From assembly GCA_013824115.1 (NCBI GenBank), contig PNNG01000034.1, positions 124,001 to 188,000 on the forward strand: a DNA stretch of 64,000 nucleotides, in the 5' to 3' direction. Position numbers and translations under genes: made by a program. The first letter of the stretch is position 1, and every line of letters begins with the position of its first letter. A model generated the notes under the pieces. That model saw only the letters and a list, made by a program, of their open reading frames with translations, did not search any database and was not told where the DNA came from. The stretch is from Sphingobacteriaceae bacterium. Its GTDB lineage: Bacteria > Bacteroidota > Bacteroidia > UBA7662. This document shows, one piece after another, positions 1 to 7,856 of the stretch.

Positions 1-2
1 TG

Positions 3-1325
3 AGGTTAATTGTGACCACCGATGGAACCAATCAATCGTTTCTTCACAGGGGGCCATTGGAAGCGCCATTCGAAAAGCTCTTTACCATTGGTTTTAAAGA
101 TGCATTTGTTCCTATCAAATTCCATCCCGAACAACCACATTGGGTATACGCATTAAGCAATATAGGGCGCGATAAAAAAGCGGCTGTTTTATTTGATTTG
201 AAGAAGCAGAGGGTGATTCAAACCCTCTTCGAACACCCTTCTTACGATGTTGATTGGCTGATTTTTTCTCAAAAAACGCATGAACCCTTGTTTGCGCAGT
301 ATACCGATTGGAAAATGCAATATCATTTTTTAGCGGATCGTGCAAAGCAGCTGTATGCGAAGGTGGCCAAAGAATTAGACGATTTTGAAGTGGTGTTTAC
401 AGGTACCGATGAGGCCGAAACGAAAGTGGTAATCCGCACTTATAGCGATCGTACCATGGGAAGTTATTATTTATACGATTTAGCTACCGGTCAGTTGCGA
501 CTATTGGCCGATGCCAGTCCATGGTTGAAAATGGAAAATATGGCAGCAGTTAAACCCATTGCCTATACATCACGAGACGGACTCAAAATCCATGGCTACC
601 TCACCATCCCTAAAGGAGGTAAGAACAAAAATTTGCCTTTGGTAGTGGTGCCACATGGTGGGCCTTGGATTCGAGATGTGTGGCGTTTTGATCAAAACGT
701 ACAGTTTTTGGCAAACCGGGGATATGCGGTGCTTCAAATGAACTTCAGAGGGTCGACCGGTTATGGCAGGGCATTTTGGGAGGCGAGCTTTAAACAGTGG
801 GGTAAAAACATGCAGAACGACATTACCGATGGAGTAAAGCATGTAATTAACCAAGGAATTGCTGATCCTAACCGCATTGCCATCTACGGAGGAAGTTATG
901 GCGGTTATGCGGTGCTTGCCGGACTGGCTTTCACCCCTGATTTATATGCTTGCGGAATAGACTATGTGGGCGTTTCGAACTTGTTTACACTCATGCAAAC
1001 CATTCCGCCCTATTGGGAGCCAGGTAGGGCCATGTTTTATGAAATGATTGGCCATCCCCAAGCTGATAGTTTACATTACGTGCAAGCCTCGCCAGTTTTT
1101 CATGCCGATAAAATCAAGGTGCCACTGATGGTTGTTCAAGGAGCCAAAGATCCGCGCGTTAAAAAGGCGGAGGCCGATCAGATAGTAGAGGCCCTCGCTG
1201 CACGCGGCGTAGAGGTAGACTACATATTGCGCGATGACGAGGGCCATGGTTTCCGTAAACAAGAAAATCGGATTGCTTTGTACGAGTCGATCGAGACTTT
1301 CTTAGAGCGACACTTGAAGCAATAA
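3..1325 (+). CDS. S9 family peptidase (prolyl oligopeptidase type), 5' end missing
   Basis: The open frame runs in from the window edge, so the true start is upstream; the first in-frame GTG at 12 is not credible as a start. Numbering from that GTG, the alpha/beta-hydrolase domain occupies about residues 180-437, with an oxyanion stretch VVPHGGP near 212-218, the nucleophile Ser295 in GGSYGG, Asp380 in GAKDPRV and His412 in EGHGF. The preceding part resembles the end of a beta-propeller. S9 enzymes of this type are usually 600-700 residues and cleave peptides after defined residues, often in the periplasm or cytoplasm; with no N-terminus visible the location is unknown. The stop codon abuts the stop codon of the convergent GH31 gene with no spacer. 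Confidence 0.9.
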   Translation, partial: RLIVTTDGTNQSFLHRGPLEAPFEKLFTIGFKDAFVPIKFHPEQPHWVYALSNIGRDKKAAVLFDLKKQRVIQTLFEHPSYDVDWLIFSQKTHEPLFAQYTDWKMQYHFLADRAKQLYAKVAKELDDFEVVFTGTDEAETKVVIRTYSDRTMGSYYLYDLATGQLRLLADASPWLKMENMAAVKPIAYTSRDGLKIHGYLTIPKGGKNKNLPLVVVPHGGPWIRDVWRFDQNVQFLANRGYAVLQMNFRGSTGYGRAFWEASFKQWGKNMQNDITDGVKHVINQGIADPNRIAIYGGSYGGYAVLAGLAFTPDLYACGIDYVGVSNLFTLMQTIPPYWEPGRAMFYEMIGHPQADSLHYVQASPVFHADKIKVPLMVVQGAKDPRVKKAEADQIVEALAARGVEVDYILRDDEGHGFRKQENRIALYESIETFLERHLKQ

Positions 1326-3740
1326 TCAGTACGTTATTTTTATTTCAGAGCGCGTATAGGGAATGCAAACCGATGGAACGTGCTTGTGTTCCCACAAATG
1401 CTCACCTCCCTGAAAGAAAGGATCGAAATTGCTGATAGGTTCAATAAAGCGTACTGTTTCATGCTGAACAGGCTGCTTACTCCCGTTAATGAGCATTTCT
1501 GCTGAGGCAATGCCATGCAAGAAAATGCGCAGCTGAGCAATGCCACTGTTGAAATTGCCTTCGCTTTGGCCAATGACGAGGGTTTTGTTTTCACCGTCAT
1601 GTACCAGACTACGTTTTTCAAAATCACCCGATTCATACGAATAGCTGGTACCATCATCGTTGTACCAATAGCCTTCATACAGGGTATATCCGCTAAAAAG
1701 GTGGAGGTCGAGGTACTCTTTACTCTCGCCACCCACAAATGCTCCGGGCATCTGCATGGGCAGTACCGCCGATTCCTTTACAAATACGGGCAATACTTCG
1801 CGCGGGGTGTCGATGGTATGAATTTGAGCTCCCGCATACGACTCTCCGTTATACAAATTATGCCACAAGCCTTTGGGCAGATACACTTTTTGAATGGGCA
1901 TCCATGAGTTCATGGCAGCCACCAAAATGGCGCTACCAAAAAGGTACTCATGCCCCCAACGCCGGTCATAAATATGCGCATCTTGCCAATAATCGAAGGC
2001 CAAACTACGTGCTACGGGTAAGCCGTTTTGACTGCTTTCATGAAAAGCACTATACAAATAGGGCATCAGTCGGTAACGCAGTTTGATGAAGTTTCGGGAG
2101 ATTTCTTCCGCTTCCTCTCCATAAGACCATGGTTCCGAATCGCGGCTGTTAATCATGGTATGGCCTCTAAACAAGGGCGAAAAGGCGCCAATTTGCATCC
2201 ACCGGGTGAATAACTGTGGATTAGCTTCGCCTACAAAGCCACCTATATCCACCCCTGTGAAACTCAATCCAGCGAGGCCCATATTCAGCATCAGTCGAAC
2301 ACCCAACAACATATGGTCGTCAGATGCACTGTTGTCGCCAGTCCAGCTCGCCGCAAATCGCTGACTGCCGCTGTAACCTGCCCTGCTGAGCACAAAGGCT
2401 CGGGTATTGGGCAGGAGCTTTTTGATGCCCTCGGCAGTGGCCCGGGCCATTTGCATGCCGTATACGTTGTGGGCTTTCCGGTGGGTAGCACCAAAACCAT
2501 CGAAATCAAATTCAATAAAGTCAGGTAGTTTTTTGCCCCAGGTAACTGGCTCGTTCATATCGTTCCAGTAGCCTTTGATACCCATTTTGGCCAAGGATGC
2601 GAATTGCTCACCCCACCATTTTCGGGTTTCAGCTAAAGTGAAATCGGGGAAATGACAGGTTCCCGGCCAAACATCACCGCTGTAATAGGTGCCATCGGGG
2701 AGCTTCACAAAAAGGTCTTGCTGCTTGCCACTTTCATAAGCATGGTAACCTACTTCCACCTTTACGCCAGGATCGATAATAACTACCACCTGGAAGTTCA
2801 TGTCGAGCAGGGCACGTACAAATGCCTCAGGGTCGGGGAATTCCTTGTTGTTCCAGGTGAAAAGTTTGTATTGGTCCATATAATGGATGTCGAGGTAAAT
2901 GACATCACATGGAATGTGTTTTTCACGGAAAGTACGTGCCACATTCAGCACTTCTTTGTCGGGATAATAGCTGTACCTGCACTGCTGATAGCCCAAGCTC
3001 CATTTGGGAGGCAGGGGGGAAGTGCCTGTTAACCAAGCATATGCTTGTACAATTTCTGAAACACCACCCGAAGCAAATAGGTACTGATCAAGTCCTCCAT
3101 CCGGGACTTGAAAATAGCTGAATCGGTGGTTGGATGCCCCAAAGTTGAAAATGCTGCGATAAGTGCTGTCTACAAAAACACCATAGGCTGCTCCGCCACT
3201 TAAACCCATATAGAAGGGCGTACTCATGTAAAGAGGATCATCTTCTTCACCGTAAGCAAAAGCATCGGTATTCCAGTGTTGGTACCATTTGCCGCGTCTG
3301 TTCAAATGGCCGGTTTTTTCACCGAGGCCCATGAATATTTCATCATCGCGCAAGGTTTTATAATTGTACCATTCTCTGCCAATGCGTGAAATACCAAAAG
3401 CAGCATCGTCGGCCAACAGAATCTTCCCTTCCTTGTTTTTTAGGGTAAATCGGAGGGGATTTGCCTGTACTTCCAAGTCGAGACTACCGGTACTGAGCAG
3501 CCAACCGTTGGTTGTACTGTTCCAGCTCAAATCGGTTTTTTCGGCATTACGGACCACGGCGTAGGAGAAATCTTCAAAATCTTCTTCTATTCCAACCACC
3601 CGCAACCGCACAATGTCGGCCCGGTAAATCTGCAGTTCCACTTTGGCTTCGGCCAATTCAAAGGCAATTCGTTGGCCGTCTAAAATAACGCCAGTGCAAG
3701 GGCCCAGTGCCACATTCACTGGGTCGAGTCTTTTTCGCAT
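1326..3740 (-). CDS. Alpha-glucosidase, glycoside hydrolase family 31
   Basis: 804 residues, normal for GH31. Family signature WNDMNEP at 392-398 gives the nucleophile Asp394, and Asp469 in WTGDN is the expected acid/base. An N-terminal beta-sandwich (about 1-240), the TIM barrel (about 240-600) and C-terminal beta domains are in the usual order. It should release glucose from the non-reducing ends of alpha-1,4-linked glucans. There is no signal peptide, so it is probably cytoplasmic and would act on imported oligosaccharides. It starts 10 bases after the stop of the upstream GH13 lipoprotein gene and is surely co-transcribed with it. Substrate preference within GH31 (maltose-type versus xyloside-type) is inferred from the GH13 neighbour, not proven. 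Confidence 0.93.
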   Translation of the reverse strand: MRKRLDPVNVALGPCTGVILDGQRIAFELAEAKVELQIYRADIVRLRVVGIEEDFEDFSYAVVRNAEKTDLSWNSTTNGWLLSTGSLDLEVQANPLRFTLKNKEGKILLADDAAFGISRIGREWYNYKTLRDDEIFMGLGEKTGHLNRRGKWYQHWNTDAFAYGEEDDPLYMSTPFYMGLSGGAAYGVFVDSTYRSIFNFGASNHRFSYFQVPDGGLDQYLFASGGVSEIVQAYAWLTGTSPLPPKWSLGYQQCRYSYYPDKEVLNVARTFREKHIPCDVIYLDIHYMDQYKLFTWNNKEFPDPEAFVRALLDMNFQVVVIIDPGVKVEVGYHAYESGKQQDLFVKLPDGTYYSGDVWPGTCHFPDFTLAETRKWWGEQFASLAKMGIKGYWNDMNEPVTWGKKLPDFIEFDFDGFGATHRKAHNVYGMQMARATAEGIKKLLPNTRAFVLSRAGYSGSQRFAASWTGDNSASDDHMLLGVRLMLNMGLAGLSFTGVDIGGFVGEANPQLFTRWMQIGAFSPLFRGHTMINSRDSEPWSYGEEAEEISRNFIKLRYRLMPYLYSAFHESSQNGLPVARSLAFDYWQDAHIYDRRWGHEYLFGSAILVAAMNSWMPIQKVYLPKGLWHNLYNGESYAGAQIHTIDTPREVLPVFVKESAVLPMQMPGAFVGGESKEYLDLHLFSGYTLYEGYWYNDDGTSYSYESGDFEKRSLVHDGENKTLVIGQSEGNFNSGIAQLRIFLHGIASAEMLINGSKQPVQHETVRFIEPISNFDPFFQGGEHLWEHKHVPSVCIPYTRSEIKITY

Positions 3741-3750
3741 GTTTGTATTT

Positions 3751-5100
3751 TTAACTCAGGGCTGCTGGTTTGAGCACATATACCCCGTAGTCGATGATGT
3801 TAAGGTCTTTTTGAAGCATCACGGTTTCGCCATTCAGCAGGTTGAGCATGGTCTTGCCTTGCAATTCGGTAGGTAAGGTCACCTTGCTCAATCCACCACG
3901 CACATTCACCAGTACAAACAAGGCCTGATCGCCAGTTCCCCGCTGATACATGATTACATCTTTGCTGCTATTTTCTGGGAAGCTGATTTCGGTGCCACGT
4001 AAAACCGATTCCTGGTGGTAAATGCCCAGCATTTTTTGATAAGCCTCACGCATAAAAGCATTGTCGCTCCAGGCGATGCTGCTTTTTTCAAAAAGATTCA
4101 TTTTTTCGGGATGACCTACTTCCTGGCCGTTGTAAATCAAAGGTACACTGGGCAGGTAAATGCTGGCTGCAAATGCAGCCAATGAGCCTTCTCTGCTTTT
4201 GAAAAGCTGGACAGGCACATCGTCCCACGAGGTTTCATCGTGATTGGTGATGAATCGCATCAATCTGCCGTTGGCGGGCACCTTTGCTGTTTCTTTTTGT
4301 GCAACCTCTGTGAAGTTAGCCGCTGGTTCCCCGTCAAATATTTTTTTCAGGGTGTGGTACACTTCCCAACCATAGGTATAGTCGAAACCAGCATCGTAGA
4401 GTTCGGGCTTGGCGCCTTCCGCTAACATGATAACCGGTTTGATTTTATTTACGCGTTCTATGGCAGACTTCCAGAAACTGGTGGGTACCATCTCAGCCAC
4501 ATCGCAGCGATAGCCATCGATATTGAATTCTTTTACCCAATATTCCATCACCTTGGTCATTTCCTCAGGTACTGCAGCATTGTCGTAGTTCAAATCGGCT
4601 ACATCCGACCAATCGGCCACCGGTGGCACAATTTGTCCAGAGTCGTTGCGCGTATACCAATCGGGATGTTGGTCAATCCACGCGTTATCAAAGGCAGTAT
4701 GATTGGCAACCAAATCAATAATCAAGTACATTCCCTTGGCATGGGCTGCATTCACCAGTGCTTTGAAGTCGTCTTTGGTACCAAATTCCGGGTTAACATC
4801 GTAAAAATCTTTTACGGCATAAGGTGATCCAAAGGTGCCCTTGCGGCTTTTTACCCCCACCGGATGGATGGGCATGAGCCAAAGGGTATTAACACCCAAC
4901 GATTTAAGGCTATCGAGGCCTGCAATAACGCCTTGGAAAGTGCCTTCGGGACTAAAATTCCGAACATAAATTTCATAAATGGCCAATTGATCCTTCGGAG
5001 GAGCTGGAAGTTCAGCCACAGCATCAGCTTTTTTTTGGTCTTTGCTGCCACAAGCAATGGCCATACTTGCGAGTATCATCAAGGAGAGTATTTTTTTCAT
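3751..5100 (-). CDS. GH13 alpha-amylase family lipoprotein
   Basis: 449 residues. The first 16 residues form a lipoprotein signal with Cys17 (SMAIAC) as the lipidation site, so the enzyme should be membrane anchored. GH13 motifs are present in order: DLVANHT at 129-135, GYRCD with nucleophile Asp200, acid/base Glu228 in MLAEG, and transition-state Asp288 in NHDE. The C-terminal 80 residues form the short beta domain of amylases. It would cut internal alpha-1,4 bonds of starch or maltodextrins and feed the GH31 enzyme encoded 10 bases downstream. Start chosen at the ATG that opens the signal peptide. Exact specificity (amylase, neopullulanase, trehalose-type) cannot be told from motifs alone. 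Confidence 0.92.
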   Translation of the reverse strand: MKKILSLMILASMAIACGSKDQKKADAVAELPAPPKDQLAIYEIYVRNFSPEGTFQGVIAGLDSLKSLGVNTLWLMPIHPVGVKSRKGTFGSPYAVKDFYDVNPEFGTKDDFKALVNAAHAKGMYLIIDLVANHTAFDNAWIDQHPDWYTRNDSGQIVPPVADWSDVADLNYDNAAVPEEMTKVMEYWVKEFNIDGYRCDVAEMVPTSFWKSAIERVNKIKPVIMLAEGAKPELYDAGFDYTYGWEVYHTLKKIFDGEPAANFTEVAQKETAKVPANGRLMRFITNHDETSWDDVPVQLFKSREGSLAAFAASIYLPSVPLIYNGQEVGHPEKMNLFEKSSIAWSDNAFMREAYQKMLGIYHQESVLRGTEISFPENSSKDVIMYQRGTGDQALFVLVNVRGGLSKVTLPTELQGKTMLNLLNGETVMLQKDLNIIDYGVYVLKPAALS

Positions 5101-5118
5101 GGGGGTGTTTTGAAGCGC

Positions 5119-5149
5119 TAAAACTACCTACTGTGTTGCAATCGAACAA
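5119..5149 (-). promoter_or_regulatory. Candidate promoter of the GH13-GH31 operon
   Basis: On the minus strand TTG (5147-5149) is followed after 20 bases by TAGTTTTA (5126-5119), close to the Bacteroidota consensus TTG-19/21-TAnnTTTG. It ends 18 bases before the ATG of the amylase gene. Inference from pattern and position only. Confidence 0.4.
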
Positions 5150-5190
5150 AAAAAACGAATTTTTTCCGCTTACGGGCTGATTTTCAATTG

Positions 5191-6222
5191 TTAGCCAGCC
5201 ATCAGATTACAGCCTCGCAACTCGCTGTGGTCGAAGCGGCCCAAAATTTCAAATTGGCCATCAGGCAAAATTCTGCCTAAATCCTGCGTTTGCAAAAAGG
5301 CGCAACTGTCTATGTTGGCCAAGTCTATCAAATTTACTCCACCCGTTTTTCCCATTGGAAGTAAAGTGAATGGATCGTGGGTATCGCGAATGTTCACTTT
5401 TAAACTGGGCACACGGTTGTAAATACCAGCGCCTGCCGAATAGGCTTGCGAAAGCAATTCAGTCATGCCGTACTCGCTGTGCACTTGATTCACTGCAAAA
5501 GCACTCCTGAGTATTTCGTGCAATTCTTCCCGCACAAGCTCGCGCCGTCGGCCTTTCATTCCACCGGTTTCCATCAGCATATCATCGGCTTCTAACGCAA
5601 AGGCATCTTCCGATTCAGCCAAATCGAGCAGTGCATAACTCACGCCCCACAAAAGCACTTTTTTGCCTTGGCTTTTAGCGCGCTTATAAGAGGCATGAAG
5701 CCCCTTGTAGTCGTACAGAAAAAAGCCACTTTCAATATGATTTCCCGCTTTGATAAAATGGTCGATCATATACACCAAACTAGAGCCGCCCCGTTCAAGG
5801 TAGCTGGGAAGTAAGGCCAAAATGACCCAGTCTGACAGAGGACCGAAGGCCGATTCAAATAGACTTCTGCTGTGTCTTTCGTAAAACGAAAGGTCAGATA
5901 GTGCGTGGATGGCCGGCGTTTGTCCAGTAGTGGTGCTGCTGCTGAAATGGGCTACTGCGCCAAAATCCCAGGCTTTGACGGAGTGGGACTTAAAAAACGC
6001 AAGGGGCAAGGCAGGTATGTCGTACAGCTGGGTAATAGACTCGGGCTGAATGCGCAATGCCGACAAATAAGCAGCATATACAGCCACATTTTTGGCTTGC
6101 CAATGAAACAGGTCCATGGCAAAAGTATCTACCGCAGAGGCATCCTGCCACGCCATGGTTTCAAAGCGCTGGTGAAATGAAGCGGCTTCGGAGGCGATTT
6201 TTACAGACGCAGCATGCAACAT
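5191..6222 (-). CDS. LuxE/PaaK-like acyl-protein synthetase family protein
   Basis: 343 residues resembling the LuxE acyl-protein synthetase family, adenylate-forming enzymes related to PaaK and acyl-CoA ligases. Seen features are the Ser/Thr-rich phosphate-binding loop FSSSTTTGQ near residue 93, EYGMTEL near 250 (an A5-like motif), and a C-terminal part with DLGRILPDGQFEILGR, all in the order expected. LuxE activates a fatty acid as acyl-AMP and moves it to a protein thiol. In Bacteroidota such genes are often found alone and their acceptor is unknown. The gene is divergent from the small lipoprotein gene at 6290, and no reductase or LuxCD partner is near, so bioluminescence is not implied. 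Confidence 0.75.
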   Translation of the reverse strand: MLHAASVKIASEAASFHQRFETMAWQDASAVDTFAMDLFHWQAKNVAVYAAYLSALRIQPESITQLYDIPALPLAFFKSHSVKAWDFGAVAHFSSSTTTGQTPAIHALSDLSFYERHSRSLFESAFGPLSDWVILALLPSYLERGGSSLVYMIDHFIKAGNHIESGFFLYDYKGLHASYKRAKSQGKKVLLWGVSYALLDLAESEDAFALEADDMLMETGGMKGRRRELVREELHEILRSAFAVNQVHSEYGMTELLSQAYSAGAGIYNRVPSLKVNIRDTHDPFTLLPMGKTGGVNLIDLANIDSCAFLQTQDLGRILPDGQFEILGRFDHSELRGCNLMAG

Positions 6223-6278
6223 GTGCCAAAGTTACGGCACCTACGCAACTTTAACGGCCTACTTACGTTCAAGCTCCG

Positions 6279-6286
6279 TATTTTTG
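6279..6286 (+). promoter_or_regulatory. Candidate -7 box of the lipoprotein-porQ operon
   Basis: TATTTTTG matches TAnnTTTG exactly and ends only 3 bases before the ATG at 6290, so the transcript would have almost no leader. A clear -33 element is not visible. Position-based inference. Confidence 0.3.
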
Positions 6287-6289
6287 TTT

Positions 6290-6751
6290 ATGCGCAAACT
6301 TATCGCAGCTTCTATTTTGTTCTGGTTGGCATCGTTGAGTTGTCAGCCCATCCGTTTGTTCGATGAAGTGCCTGCCATCAAATTTGAATCAATCACGCCC
6401 GGGGTGGCCCGCGAAAATATAGATACAGTCTTGATTGTGTTCAGCTTTACCGATGGAGATGGAGATCTGGGTTTAGAATCGGGCGATACCACGAACGATA
6501 TTACCGTGATTGACAAGCGCAACGGACCACCTGCCATTGGCGATATTACCTTTCCGTACCGCATGCCTTTTGTAACGCCACCCGGACAAAGCAAACAAAT
6601 CTCGGGCACGGTAGAACTTAAAATGCAGAATCTCATTCGACGACCGGGACTACTAACCGATACCGTACGGTACGAAATCCGCATAAGAGACCGCGCCAAT
6701 CGTTTCAGCAATACCATTGTAACTCCACCCATCGTCATTACAGCACCCTAA
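6290..6751 (+). CDS. Small lipoprotein encoded upstream of porQ
   Basis: 153 residues from the ATG at 6290. This start is chosen because it opens a lipoprotein signal with Cys18 (SLSC); the longer frame back to 6221 would overlap the divergent gene and lacks a signal. After the anchor comes a beta-rich domain with the acidic stretch TDGDGDLG near residues 54-61, a pattern common in Bacteroidota lipoproteins and possibly calcium binding, then strands ending in VITAP. The stop is 3 bases before the porQ start, so the two are co-transcribed. That pairing suggests, but does not show, a role at the outer membrane with the type IX secretion system. No function is recognised. Confidence 0.8.
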   Translation: MRKLIAASILFWLASLSCQPIRLFDEVPAIKFESITPGVARENIDTVLIVFSFTDGDGDLGLESGDTTNDITVIDKRNGPPAIGDITFPYRMPFVTPPGQSKQISGTVELKMQNLIRRPGLLTDTVRYEIRIRDRANRFSNTIVTPPIVITAP

Positions 6752-6754
6752 TTT

Positions 6755-7807
6755 ATGCACCTACGCAACAGACTCTTGATCCTACTTGCTTTGTGCACAC
6801 CCTCGTTTGGTATGGCCCAAGCGGGAGGATTGTCGGTTTACAATTTTCTTCGTCTCACCCCACCTGCACGTATTACGGCCTTAGGGGGCTTCGCCACCGC
6901 CACACTCGATGGGGATGTTAATTTGGCCGCCTACAATCCGGCCTTGTTGGGTGGTGATTTACATCAACGCTTGGGCATGTCGGCGGTGAATTATGTGAGT
7001 GATATAGGCTTTGGTCAGGCCAATTACGCCCACCATCTCAGCGATAAAAAAGGGACCTTGGGTTTTTCGGCTACTTATATCAACTATGGAAAGTTCGATC
7101 GCACCGATCCTGCCGGCAACAATATGGGGACTTTTAATGCCAATGAAATTGCTTTGCAAGGCGGATGGGGAAAGGAATTGAATCGTTACTTCAGAACAGG
7201 TGCAAATGTAAAATATGTAGGTTCTTTTCTGGAATCGTACCAATCACATGGAGTGGCTATCGACATGGCCGGTATGTATGTCGATACGGCTAACCGCATT
7301 ACTGCAGCTTTGTTGATTCGTAATTTTGGAACGGTACTCAGCAGTTATTATCCAGAGGGGAGTGGAAATGCACTTCCTCTTGATATACAACTCGCATTTA
7401 CCAACCGTTTAAAATATGTTCCATTTCGATGGGGAGTGGTTTTTCACAGTCTCCACAACTGGAATTTGCGTTACAACGACCCGGCCGATGTCTTTTACCG
7501 GCGACAGGTGCTCCTAAACGAGGGTGAGCAGCCTGCAGAACAAGGAAATGCATATGGAGACGAGTTTTTCAGGCATTTGGTATTGAATGGGGAGCTGCTT
7601 TTATCGAAAAATTTCCATCTTCGATTTGGCTATAATCACCAGCGCCGTCGCGAATTGTTGATTCCTACCCGTTCGGGAAGCAGTGGTTTTTCGTGGGGAT
7701 TTGGATTGCAGGTAAAGCGATTCCGCTTCGATTATGGAGGTGGAGCCCTCACTTTAGCAGGCACCTCGCATAACTTTAGCGTAACTACCAATTTGGGCGA
7801 TTGGTAA
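6755..7807 (+). CDS. porQ: Type IX secretion system protein PorQ
   Basis: 350 residues with a Sec signal peptide (about 1-21, ending GMAQ) and a predicted beta-barrel pattern of alternating strands up to the C-terminus. The N-terminal GGLSVYNFL followed by PPARITALGG is typical of PorQ. In Porphyromonas and Flavobacterium PorQ is an outer-membrane protein of the PorUVQZ attachment complex, which removes the sorting domain of T9SS cargo and links cargo to lipopolysaccharide. Two cargo proteins with T9SS sorting domains are encoded at 14982-20000 and 20352-22514. The gene directly follows a lipoprotein gene and is followed by a hairpin at 7815-7835. Confidence 0.88.
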   Translation: MHLRNRLLILLALCTPSFGMAQAGGLSVYNFLRLTPPARITALGGFATATLDGDVNLAAYNPALLGGDLHQRLGMSAVNYVSDIGFGQANYAHHLSDKKGTLGFSATYINYGKFDRTDPAGNNMGTFNANEIALQGGWGKELNRYFRTGANVKYVGSFLESYQSHGVAIDMAGMYVDTANRITAALLIRNFGTVLSSYYPEGSGNALPLDIQLAFTNRLKYVPFRWGVVFHSLHNWNLRYNDPADVFYRRQVLLNEGEQPAEQGNAYGDEFFRHLVLNGELLLSKNFHLRFGYNHQRRRELLIPTRSGSSGFSWGFGLQVKRFRFDYGGGALTLAGTSHNFSVTTNLGDW

Positions 7808-7835
7808 AAAAAAAGCCCGGAGGATTTCCCCGGGC
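7806..7835 (-). terminator. Intrinsic terminator of the beta-oxidation operon
   Basis: Hairpin GCCCGG (7815-7820) with CCGGGC (7830-7835), extended inside by further G-C pairs after one mismatch. Read on the minus strand it is followed by nine T residues (7814-7806), so it ends the fadE transcript. It may also slow transcription leaving porQ. Confidence 0.8.
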
Positions 7836-7856
7836 CTGTTTCAATCTGTAGTCAGA

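Noticed and set aside
5191-6222. Bioluminescence locus, suggested by the LuxE-like protein
   Set aside because: No luxA, luxB, luxC or luxD in the neighbourhood; LuxE-like proteins occur alone in many non-luminous bacteria.
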